Positions 16,606 to 24,627 of a DNA stretch of 64,000 bases are shown here, piece after piece. Source of the DNA: Pelomonas lactea (GTDB taxonomy: Bacteria > Pseudomonadota > Gammaproteobacteria > Burkholderiales > Burkholderiaceae_C); NCBI RefSeq assembly GCF_043555885.1, contig NZ_JBIGHX010000007.1, forward strand, positions 124,001 through 188,000. The letters run 5' to 3'. A model generated the notes under the pieces. It ran no database searches. It was given only the letters and a program-made list of their open reading frames with translations, and had not been told where the DNA came from. Position 1 is the first letter of the stretch; every line of letters begins with the position of its first letter. The position numbers and the translations under genes are program-made.

Positions 16606-17511
16606 ATGCCTGCCACGCTGAACGGTCAACTCGTCGTCGCGATCTCGTCGCGCGCCCTCTTCGACTTCGAGGCCGAGAACGAGGTGTTCGAGGCCCACGA
16701 CGACCACGCCTACATGGCACTGCAGCAGCGGCTGCTGGACGAGCCGGCCGCGCCGGGCGTCGCGTTCTCTCTGGTGAAGAAGCTGCTGGCCTTCAACGCC
16801 GGCGGCACGCCCCGCGTGGAGGTGGTGGTGCTGTCGCGCAACGACCCCATGTCGGGCCTGCGCGTGTTCCGCTCGGCGCGGCACTACGGCCTGCCGATCG
16901 AGCGCGGCGTGTTCACGCGCGGGGCGTCGCCGTGGCGCTACCTGCGGCCGCTGTCGGCGCAGCTGTTCCTGTCGGCCAACGACGACGACGTGCGCCAGGC
17001 GCTGGCCGCCGGCGTGGCCGCGGCGCGCGTGATGCCGCAGGCCGCGCGCGCGTCGGCGGCACACCCGCACGAGCTGCGCATCGCGTTCGACGGCGACGCG
17101 GTGCTGTTCTCCGACGAGGCCGAGCAGGTGTTCCAGCGCGACGGCCTCGCGGCCTTCCAGGCCCACGAGACCCAGCACGCCCACCGCCCGCTGCCGGCCG
17201 GCCCGTTCAAGCCGGTGCTGCAGGCGCTGCACGTGCTGCAGCAGGTGCCCGGCATGGCGGTGCGCACGGCGCTGGTGACGGCGCGCAGCGCGCCGGCGCA
17301 CGAGCGCGCCATCCGCACGCTGATGGACTGGGACATCGAGGTCGACGAGGCCATGTTCCTCGGCGGCCTGGCCAAGGGCGAGTTCCTGCGCGAGTTCGAG
17401 CCCGACTTCTTCTTCGACGACCAGGCCGGCCATGTGGCCAGCGCGGCCCAGCACGTGCCGGCGGGCCAGGTGGCCGCCGGCATCGCGTCGGCGCTGCCGG
17501 TCAAGGCCTGA
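16606..17511 (+). CDS. 5'-nucleotidase (cytosolic cN-I family)
   Basis: Predicted nucleoside-5'-monophosphate phosphohydrolase of 301 residues, related to the 5'-nucleotidase family PF06189 (cN-I type). Visible family landmarks include LNGQLVVAISSRALFDFEAEN at the start, VVVLSRNDP with the first-loop pattern, LRIAFDGDAVLFSDEAE near residues 160-176 holding acidic residues of the HAD-like centre, and FFFDDQAGH near 267-275. Cytoplasmic; likely nucleotide pool turnover. The last 11 bases overlap the convergent acylase gene. Confidence 0.85.
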   Translation: MPATLNGQLVVAISSRALFDFEAENEVFEAHDDHAYMALQQRLLDEPAAPGVAFSLVKKLLAFNAGGTPRVEVVVLSRNDPMSGLRVFRSARHYGLPIERGVFTRGASPWRYLRPLSAQLFLSANDDDVRQALAAGVAAARVMPQAARASAAHPHELRIAFDGDAVLFSDEAEQVFQRDGLAAFQAHETQHAHRPLPAGPFKPVLQALHVLQQVPGMAVRTALVTARSAPAHERAIRTLMDWDIEVDEAMFLGGLAKGEFLREFEPDFFFDDQAGHVASAAQHVPAGQVAAGIASALPVKA

Positions 17512-20311
17512 AACGCTCCACGCCCTCCGCGCCCCAGCGGTCGGCGTCCAGCCGCAGCGGCACCGCGTCGTTGGCCAGCCAGGCCTTCAGGTAGCGCGAG
17601 TAGCCGGCGCCGCCGGGCTGCTCGCTGAGGCCGCCGGGCCAGACGTTCTCGACGCGCGACGTGCCCCAGGGCGCCACCTGCGCCACCAGCCGCTGCGACG
17701 CGGCGTGCCGGCTGATGAAGGCGTCGGGCGTGGCCGCGCGCGGGTCGAAGCCGGCCACGTCCACGTTCTGGAAGCCGCCGTCCATCGGGATGCCGGCCTG
17801 CCCCGGCAACGGTGGCGGGAACGGGTTGCCCACCGACGGGATCGTGAACGGCGCGCCCAGGTTGCTCTTCAGCTCCACGCGGTGCAGCTTGCCCCAGCGG
17901 TAGTCGGCCTGGTTGGTCGAGTTGCCGAACGCGGGCTTGAACGCGTCGCTGGCGGCCAGCGCCAGCGCGTCGGCCAGGCTCTGCAGCAGCACCAGGTCGC
18001 GCCGGTCCTCGGCCGCGGCCACGCCGGGCACGGGGAAGAAGTCCAGCCCCGACGCGCCGCGGCCCTGCTGCTGCGGGAAGCTCTGCAGCAGGTGGCCCAG
18101 CGCGATCATCAGGTTGCCCGAGTCGGGCACCGGCAGGCCCGCGCCGCCGACGACGCGGTCGATGGTGTTGGCCGCGAAGCGGCTGCGCCACAGGTTGTAG
18201 AGCGTGGCCGCGACGGACGCGCGCACGTTGTCGCCGTCGGGGCGCTCGCCGGCGGGCTTGCCGGCGTCCCAGCCTTCGGTGAGGCCGGTGGGGCTGGTGA
18301 AGTCCCAGCGGCGCAGCCGGCCGGCGGCCTCGGCCACGCCCGGCTGGGCCGCCAGCGCGGCCAGCGCCGGCAGCGCGCCGGGGCGGCCGGCGCGGTCGAA
18401 CGCGTTCAGCAGGTGGGGCAGGAACAGCTTGGCGTCGCGCAGCGTGCTGTCGGCCTGGATGGACTGCATGTCCTCGAAGCGCATGCGCCGGCGCGACAGC
18501 ACGTCCTTGATGCGCGCCGTGATCTGGCCGGCGCGCAGGCCGGTGGAGTCGTTGAAGTTGAACGACAGGTAGTAGATGCCGCCGCCGGGCCGCGTCTCGT
18601 TGAACGGGTTGTTGTCCAGCGTGACGCCGATGGGGTCGTTGTTGCCGTTGGCGAAGAAGCCGGCCGGCGGGTTGATGATCTGCGGCAGCTCGGCGAACGG
18701 CAGCACCTCCCAGGGCAGCGCCTGCTGCGGCTGCGGGTTGCGCACCGGCAGCCACTCGTTGCCGCCCTGGCCGTTGCGGATGAAGTGCGGCGGCAGCCCG
18801 TTGACGATGCCGGCCTGCAGGTCCTCGCGCACCGGCACCTCGCCGCTGGTGAAGTAGCCCAGGTCGCCGCGGCTGTCGGCCACGACCCAGTTCTGCGCGC
18901 CGACGTCGAAGAACTGCAGCGCGGCCTTGAATTCGTCGACGGTGCCGGCACGCACGATGCGCAGGAAGGCCTCCAGCTCGCGCGTCGGGCCGGCGCCGGC
19001 CCACTGCAGCGACAGCGCCTTGCCGGTGGCGGCGTCGAACTGCACGACGGGGCCGTGGCGCGGCACGATCAACGTGGCAGCGGGGATGCCGTTGCCGGGC
19101 GGCACGGTGACGAGGTTGTCGGGCTGGCCGTCGCCGGGCCGGTTGGCGCGGTAAACCTCGGGCACCGGGATGACCGCCTCGCGCTGGCCCTTGTACAGGC
19201 TGGCCAGGCCGCTGGGCGACGTGGCGTCGGGCACCAGCTGTTCCTGGTAGGTGTCGGTCACGTCGAACAGCGAGTTCGTGCTGCCCCAGGCCAGGTGGGC
19301 GTTGTAGCCGCCCAGCACGGCCGGCACGCCGGCGAAGCTGTCGCCGACGACGCGCAGCGCCGTCGCGCGCGGGCCGCTGACGGCCAGCGCGATGGGGTAC
19401 CAGACGCCCGGCGCCGTGATCTGCAGGTGCTTGTCGTTGGCGATCAGCGGCCGCCCGCTGTCGGTGAAGCGGGCGCTGACGGCCCACAGGTTGGAGCCGG
19501 CGCGGTGGTCGCGCTGCGTGATGCCGCGCAGCGCCGGCACGTCGCGCAGCTGCTCGCGCCAGCGCTGCGCCAGGCGCGCGGCGACGTCGTCCACGTCGGC
19601 ACCGTGGCCCCAGCGCGGCCGACCCGGGCCGGCATGCGGGCGCGGGCGGCGCTGCTGGGCGTCGGGCACGGTGACGGCCGTGTCCAGCGGCGCGACGCGG
19701 TTCAGGTCGTCGAAGAACAAGGCCTTGCCGTCGAAGCCGGCCAGCGCGCCGGCCTTCTGGTAGGCCGCCAGCGCCAGCGTGTTGTCGACGTCGGTCTCCA
19801 GAGACAGCTGGGCCGCGAACAGCTTGCCGATGACGACGGAATCCAGCGGTGTCCACGGCGCGAACTGCGTCAGCTCCAGCGCGCGGTACTGCACCGGCAG
19901 CGGCTGCGTGGACACGTAGGCGTTGACGCCGCGTGCGTAGGCCTCCAGCGCGGCGACGGCGTCGGGCGACAGCGCCGCCAGCGAGCGCTGCGCCGCGCGG
20001 CGCAGGCCGAGGGTGCGCATCTGCACGTCCGACGCCAGCGCGCCGGTGCCCAGCAGCTCGGCCAGCGTGCCGCTGGCGGTGCGGCGGAACTCGTCCATCT
20101 GGAACAGCCGGTCGCGCGCATGCACATAGCCCTGCATGAACCACAGGTCGGCCTCGGTGCGGGCCTCCACGTGCAGGATGCCGCTGCGGTCCCGCACGAG
20201 CTGGGCCGGCGCGCTCAGGCCGGCGAGCTGGACGGCCTGGGCTTCGGTGCCATGGGCCTGGGCCAGCGAGGCCCCCAGGGATACCACGAGGGCGATGAGA
20301 TGACGCGACAT
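17501..20311 (-). CDS. penicillin acylase family protein (Ntn hydrolase)
   Basis: Secreted N-terminal-nucleophile hydrolase of 936 residues, related to penicillin, cephalosporin and acyl-homoserine-lactone acylases. A signal peptide covers about residues 1-19. The alpha subunit is followed by a linker and the nucleophile motif GSN with Ser273 (HRAGSNLWAVS), where autoproteolysis would create the beta-subunit N-terminus; the downstream WGSTNSLFDVTDTYQE region is typical. The stretch just before the cleavage site (about 218-240) is unusually rich in Arg, Pro, His and Gly. Acyl-homoserine-lactone degradation is possible but the substrate cannot be told from sequence. Confidence 0.88.
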   Translation of the reverse strand: MSRHLIALVVSLGASLAQAHGTEAQAVQLAGLSAPAQLVRDRSGILHVEARTEADLWFMQGYVHARDRLFQMDEFRRTASGTLAELLGTGALASDVQMRTLGLRRAAQRSLAALSPDAVAALEAYARGVNAYVSTQPLPVQYRALELTQFAPWTPLDSVVIGKLFAAQLSLETDVDNTLALAAYQKAGALAGFDGKALFFDDLNRVAPLDTAVTVPDAQQRRPRPHAGPGRPRWGHGADVDDVAARLAQRWREQLRDVPALRGITQRDHRAGSNLWAVSARFTDSGRPLIANDKHLQITAPGVWYPIALAVSGPRATALRVVGDSFAGVPAVLGGYNAHLAWGSTNSLFDVTDTYQEQLVPDATSPSGLASLYKGQREAVIPVPEVYRANRPGDGQPDNLVTVPPGNGIPAATLIVPRHGPVVQFDAATGKALSLQWAGAGPTRELEAFLRIVRAGTVDEFKAALQFFDVGAQNWVVADSRGDLGYFTSGEVPVREDLQAGIVNGLPPHFIRNGQGGNEWLPVRNPQPQQALPWEVLPFAELPQIINPPAGFFANGNNDPIGVTLDNNPFNETRPGGGIYYLSFNFNDSTGLRAGQITARIKDVLSRRRMRFEDMQSIQADSTLRDAKLFLPHLLNAFDRAGRPGALPALAALAAQPGVAEAAGRLRRWDFTSPTGLTEGWDAGKPAGERPDGDNVRASVAATLYNLWRSRFAANTIDRVVGGAGLPVPDSGNLMIALGHLLQSFPQQQGRGASGLDFFPVPGVAAAEDRRDLVLLQSLADALALAASDAFKPAFGNSTNQADYRWGKLHRVELKSNLGAPFTIPSVGNPFPPPLPGQAGIPMDGGFQNVDVAGFDPRAATPDAFISRHAASQRLVAQVAPWGTSRVENVWPGGLSEQPGGAGYSRYLKAWLANDAVPLRLDADRWGAEGVERFRP

Positions 20312-20448
20312 GCCGGCTCCCGGTCGTTGCAGAGGCCGGCACTATCCGCCGTCGGCGCCGGCCAGACATGCGGGTAGCTACCACCCATCCCTAGGAGTGC
20401 ATTCACCTGTCGCTGACACGCTGCGGACATCGTCCGCTGATGGCGCCC

Positions 20449-21549
20449 TCAGGGCAGCAGCTGCAGCGCCAGGCTGCGCTCGGCCAGCCACAGCGCGGCC
20501 AGCGCGGCGATGGCGCTCGACCCGCCCGGCACGATCCAGCGCCGGTAGGCCGGGCGGCCGCGCAGCCACAGGGCCGGCGGCAGCAGCAGCGCCACGGCGG
20601 CGAGCTGGCCCAGCTCCACCCCGAGGTTGAAGCCCAGCAGCGGCCACAGCAGCTCGCGGCCGCGCAGCCCCAGGTCCGTCAACGGCCCGGCGAAGCCCAC
20701 GCCATGCACCAGCCCGAACACGGCCACCATGGCCCAGCGCGGCCCGGGCACGAAGGGGCGGATGTTGTCCAGCGCGGCCAGCAGCACGGTTAGCGCGATC
20801 AGCGATTCGACGACCGCGCCCGCCGGCGCGATGACGCCCGCCGCGGCCAGCCCCAGCGTGATGGAGTGGGCCGCGGTGAAGGCGGTGACGAGCTTGAGCG
20901 TCTCCGCGAGCGCGGCCCGCGCGCTGGCCCGTGGTGCCCAGCCGCGGCCGTCGCGCCGCCACACGGCGACGAGCAGCAGCGTGGCGAGGAACAGCAGATG
21001 GTCCAGCCCGCTGGCGATGTGCGCCGCGCCTTCGACGATGAAACCGCCCAGCCCCGTGCCGGCCGTGCTGAGCACCTGCGGGCCGGCGCCGGGCACCAGC
21101 ACCAGCGGCTCCCCCGCGGCGCCGGCGAGGCGGGCCAGGCCGCGGTGGCCAGCGTCGGTGGCGGCGAACAGCCGGTAGTCCAGCGCCAGCTCGCGCACGG
21201 CGGCCGGGCAGCGCCACGGCGTGACGAGCACCGCGTGCATGCCGTCACGGTGCGCCTCCAGCTGCGGCGGCGCGGGCTGCTCGCGCGTGCAGGCGGCGCC
21301 GTCGGCCGTGAAGCGCAGGCCGGCATCGGCCAGCGCCGTGATGTCGGCCCAGCGCGTGCGCACCTCGCCCCAGCTCAGCGTGCCGTCGCCGTCGGCATCC
21401 AGGCCCAGGTCGCGGTCCAGGTCGCGCAGCGCGAGGTCCAGCCGCTGCTCGACCTGCGCGCCGTCCACGCGGTAGCGCAGGTAGGCCTCGCTGGCCTGGT
21501 GGGCCCAGGCGGGGGCGCAGAACAGCAGCAGGAGCAGAACGCGGATCAC
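20449..21549 (-). CDS. HupE/UreJ-like membrane protein with EF-hand-type loop
   Basis: Predicted inner-membrane protein of 366 residues. After a signal peptide (to about residue 16) comes a periplasmic domain of about 150 residues containing an EF-hand-like calcium loop, DADGDGTLSWGE (51-62, acidic ligands at positions 1, 3, 5 and 12). The C-terminal half has about six membrane helices with His motifs (GLDHLLFL, HSITLG, HGVGFAG) typical of HupE/UreJ-like proteins, some of which act in nickel or cobalt uptake. It starts at a GTG that overlaps the preceding stop (GTGA). It is the last gene of the four-gene operon; the transported ion is unknown. Confidence 0.75.
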   Translation of the reverse strand: MIRVLLLLLFCAPAWAHQASEAYLRYRVDGAQVEQRLDLALRDLDRDLGLDADGDGTLSWGEVRTRWADITALADAGLRFTADGAACTREQPAPPQLEAHRDGMHAVLVTPWRCPAAVRELALDYRLFAATDAGHRGLARLAGAAGEPLVLVPGAGPQVLSTAGTGLGGFIVEGAAHIASGLDHLLFLATLLLVAVWRRDGRGWAPRASARAALAETLKLVTAFTAAHSITLGLAAAGVIAPAGAVVESLIALTVLLAALDNIRPFVPGPRWAMVAVFGLVHGVGFAGPLTDLGLRGRELLWPLLGFNLGVELGQLAAVALLLPPALWLRGRPAYRRWIVPGGSSAIAALAALWLAERSLALQLLP

Positions 21550-22673
21550 GGCGGCAGCAGCGGAGCGAGGCGCGCATCTTGCCAGCCCGTGTCGCGCACG
21601 AAGCGGGCCAGCCCCTGGCGCGCGGGCTCGCCGTCGCGGCCGGCGGCCTGGGCGGCGCGCGCCAGCAGCACGGCGTCCGCCGGCTCGCGCTGCCAGGCCC
21701 AGTTGGCCTGGGCCAGCCGCAGCGCCTCGCGCGGCTGGCCGGCCACGTCCAGCGCAAAGCGGGCCTGCTCGCGCGCATGCCTGCCGGGCTCGCGCCGGTC
21801 GGCGGCGGCGAGGCTGTCCTGCAGGCGGGCGGCGGGCGCGTCGGCGTCGCGGCCCAGCCGCCGCAGCGCGATGACGTGGCGCAGCAGCAGCGCGTCGGCG
21901 TCGCTGCCTTGCGTCAGCGCCAGCGCGTCGGCCGCGCGGCCCTGGGCCAGCAACCAGTCGGCCAGCGCGGCGCGGGTGTAGACGTCGTCGCTCCCCAGCA
22001 GCGCCTGGCGGTACAGGCCTTGCGCGGTGGCATCGCCCAGGCGCTCGGCCAGCTCGGCGCGCATCAGCAGCAGCCACGGCGGCGTGGTGCGGCCGGGGCT
22101 GAGACGGGCCAGCGTCTGCGCTGCGGCGGGGGCGTTGCCGGACAGGCTGTCCAGCTCGGCCAGGCAGGCCGCGGCGGGCAGCGGCGCCAGCGGCTTGAGC
22201 TGCTCGCACAGCGCGCGCGACGGCGGCAGCTCGGCGCGCAGCTGGTGGATGGCTGCGGCGTCCAGCAAGGCCTGCGCGCGCAACTCCGACGCCAGGTCGT
22301 CGCGCGCCAGCAGAGCGCGCAACTGGGCCAGCGCCGCATCGAACTCGTGCCGCGCCTGCAGCACGCGGGCGCGCAGCAGCTGCGCTTCGGCCGGTGCATC
22401 GGCACGCGCCCACCAAGGCGCCAGCGCGGCCTGCGCAGCGCCCAGCTCGCGCGGGTCGCCCAGCGTGCGGGCGCGCTCCAGCGCGGCGCGTGCGGCGGCC
22501 AGTGCCAGCGGCAGCTGGGCCGGGTCGCGCGCCAGCGCCGCGCGGCGGGCGCGCTCGGCGGCGTCCATGCGGTAGGGCAGCCGCTGCACGATGTCGGCGT
22601 CGTCCTTCGGCGTGAAGGGCTCGGCCGCCACCGCGAGCGGCAGCACCAGCAGCAGGGCAAGCACAGCCTTCAT
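21546..22673 (-). CDS. TPR-like periplasmic protein
   Basis: Protein of 375 residues with a signal peptide (MKAVLALLLVLPLAVAAEP) and a body of Ala/Leu/Arg-rich helical repeats of about 34 residues, consistent with degenerate tetratricopeptide repeats. No catalytic motif is seen. It begins two bases after the lipoprotein stop, and its own stop overlaps the GTG of the HupE/UreJ-like gene, so it is an integral part of the operon. A role in protein-protein contacts in the envelope is inferred from fold and context only. Confidence 0.7.
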   Translation of the reverse strand: MKAVLALLLVLPLAVAAEPFTPKDDADIVQRLPYRMDAAERARRAALARDPAQLPLALAAARAALERARTLGDPRELGAAQAALAPWWARADAPAEAQLLRARVLQARHEFDAALAQLRALLARDDLASELRAQALLDAAAIHQLRAELPPSRALCEQLKPLAPLPAAACLAELDSLSGNAPAAAQTLARLSPGRTTPPWLLLMRAELAERLGDATAQGLYRQALLGSDDVYTRAALADWLLAQGRAADALALTQGSDADALLLRHVIALRRLGRDADAPAARLQDSLAAADRREPGRHAREQARFALDVAGQPREALRLAQANWAWQREPADAVLLARAAQAAGRDGEPARQGLARFVRDTGWQDARLAPLLPP

Positions 22674-22675
22674 GC

Positions 22676-22948
22676 TCAGATCGCGTAGGGCTCTTCGGTC
22701 TCGCTGGTGAACGGCTCGGCGGCAGGCAGCGTCAGCGCGTCGCCGGTCTCGTCGCCGGTGGGCCGCGTGTTCAGGTAGCCGACGAAGGCATCGCTGGACG
22801 TGATGGCGCTGTCGGGCACGGCGGTCTGCGGCGTGGGCATGGGCGCCGGGCCGGGGGCCGGCCCGCCGCTGTCGCCGCCCCCGCCACCGCAGGCGACGAG
22901 GGCCAGGCTGGCGGCACCGGCCGCCACGGTGGTCATCAGGGTGCGCAT
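22676..22948 (-). CDS. small lipoprotein
   Basis: Ninety-residue product with a lipoprotein signal: MRTLMTTVAAGAASLALVAC, with LVAC as lipobox, then a Gly-rich spacer and a Pro/Thr-rich tail. It lies between the DUF4331 gene (11 bases upstream) and the TPR gene (2 bases downstream). Small, low-complexity lipoproteins are easily missed but the tight spacing and clean lipobox support a real gene. Function unknown. Confidence 0.65.
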   Translation of the reverse strand: MRTLMTTVAAGAASLALVACGGGGGDSGGPAPGPAPMPTPQTAVPDSAITSSDAFVGYLNTRPTGDETGDALTLPAAEPFTSETEEPYAI

Positions 22949-22959
22949 GGCGGCCTCCT

Positions 22960-24492
22960 TCACTTGGTGCCCGGGATGGGCGTGTTGAGGTAGGGGAAGC
23001 CGGGCAGCAGCGGCACGACGGCCTGGTCCACCGCGTCGTGCAGCTTGAACGCGGTGGCGCCCAGCGGCACGGCGGACGGCTTGCAGGCCGCGCCTAGCGC
23101 GAGCTTGTCGGTGTCGCCGTTGGCCACGCACAGGCCGCCCATGACGGCCACCAGCGAGATGTCGACGACGTCGTCCTTGGGCCGGCGGCCGTTGGGGTAG
23201 CCGGCGTTGTCGCTGCCATTCGCGAGGATGTTGCCGACGATGCCCAGCCGGTTCTGCTGCGCGAGGGGCACGGGCGCTATTGATGTGTTCAGCCGCAGCA
23301 TCTCGGACGGCGTCACCGTGGCCAGCTGGTTAACGCCCTTGATGCCGGTCAGGAAGGTCGTGACGAGATCCGTGCGCGGGAAGTTGGTGGGCGCCGTGTT
23401 GGGCAGCGCCAGCGCGATCTCCAGCAGCGCGGGCAGCGTCGGGTGGGTCACGTAGTCGGCGAACTGGGCGTCGTCCTTGGGCTTGGCGCTGTTGAACCGG
23501 TCCTTGTCCTTCAGGCCGATGACGACCTCGTTGACCAGCGGCATGCCCAGGCGCGACACCTGCACCCACGCGCCGCCGGCCTTCTCGGCGGTCTGGTGGC
23601 CGCTCTTGGGCGTCGGGTCCAGCAGCCGGCCCTGGCGCAGGCTGGCGGTCGTCCAGCCGCCGATGACGTCGCTGCCGGCGCTCTTCAGGCAGTCCTTGTG
23701 CACCTCCAGCGCCAGCGTGGTGACGTTCTTGTCGCCGATGGTGTTGGGCGCGGCGTTGATCAGCGACGGGTCGGTGATGACGGAGACCGGCGCGTTGACC
23801 AGGTCGAAGATGGTGCCGAGGTTGACGGCGAACGGGTCCTGCCGCTGGCCGACGAACACCTTGGCCGGCGTGCTGCAGCCGGGGATGGTGACGGGGTAGA
23901 CATGCTTGGCCGCGTAGGCGGCGTAGTCGGCGATGGTCTTCTTGCCGATGTTGTCGACGGGCTTGTCGAAGGTCGTCGCGCCGCTGGTGGCATGGGTCAC
24001 GGCCTGGGCCGTGCCGCTGCGGCGGTCGCCGCGCACCACCGTGACGGTGTAGCTCTCGTTGACCTGCAGGTTGGCATCCTTCACGTTGGCCACGGCGCCG
24101 CTCTGGATCAGCGGGATGCCCACCGACTTGCCGCCCACCGTCAGGCTGGTGCCGGCGCCGCCGTTGGACAGCCGGTTCTTGAAGCGGAACTGGAAGGTGA
24201 CGTCTTCCTTGGCGTCGCCGGTGTTGTCGATGTGGATCTCGTACAGCGCGTTGGGGTCCAGCGCGAAGTAGTTGGGGCCGCCGTAGCCATCCTGCAGCGG
24301 CAGGTAGTTGGCGATCAGCGTGACCATGCCGTCACGGCCGGCCTCGTAGCTGCGGAACATGTAGAAGTCCGTCGCGTCGACCTTGGGCGCGGTCGTCAGG
24401 AACGGGGCTTCGCGGTGGCTGGAGGCCTGGGCGCCAGCGGCCAGGCAGAACAGCGCCGTGGCCAGCGCGCTGCGGGTGAGTCGGGCATTCAT
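22960..24492 (-). CDS. DUF4331 family protein
   Basis: Secreted protein of 510 residues of the DUF4331 family. A signal peptide ends at about residue 22 (AGAQA), followed by the family opening SSHREAP, then the VDATDFYMFRSYE and FRFKNRLSNG segments, and C-terminal blocks typical of the family (RPKDDVVDISLVAVMGG). The biochemical function of DUF4331 is not established. It heads the operon DUF4331, lipoprotein, TPR, HupE/UreJ-like, and is divergent from the Tricorn-like gene across 135 bases that must hold both promoters. Confidence 0.88.
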   Translation of the reverse strand: MNARLTRSALATALFCLAAGAQASSHREAPFLTTAPKVDATDFYMFRSYEAGRDGMVTLIANYLPLQDGYGGPNYFALDPNALYEIHIDNTGDAKEDVTFQFRFKNRLSNGGAGTSLTVGGKSVGIPLIQSGAVANVKDANLQVNESYTVTVVRGDRRSGTAQAVTHATSGATTFDKPVDNIGKKTIADYAAYAAKHVYPVTIPGCSTPAKVFVGQRQDPFAVNLGTIFDLVNAPVSVITDPSLINAAPNTIGDKNVTTLALEVHKDCLKSAGSDVIGGWTTASLRQGRLLDPTPKSGHQTAEKAGGAWVQVSRLGMPLVNEVVIGLKDKDRFNSAKPKDDAQFADYVTHPTLPALLEIALALPNTAPTNFPRTDLVTTFLTGIKGVNQLATVTPSEMLRLNTSIAPVPLAQQNRLGIVGNILANGSDNAGYPNGRRPKDDVVDISLVAVMGGLCVANGDTDKLALGAACKPSAVPLGATAFKLHDAVDQAVVPLLPGFPYLNTPIPGTK

Positions 24493-24627
24493 GGGGGCAT
24501 CCTGGGAGGCAATGCCGGTTTGGCATCTGGGCGGTCTACGCTGCCGGCACGACGCCGGATTCAACCGATGTGACGAATCGCCACCCGTCCCCCTAGTCCC
24601 ACAATGCCGGCTCTTCGAGGAGAACCC

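Noticed and set aside
17432..20377. 981-residue plus-strand frame opposite the acylase gene
   Set aside because: Low-complexity antisense shadow; the minus strand encodes a full acylase with GSN nucleophile.
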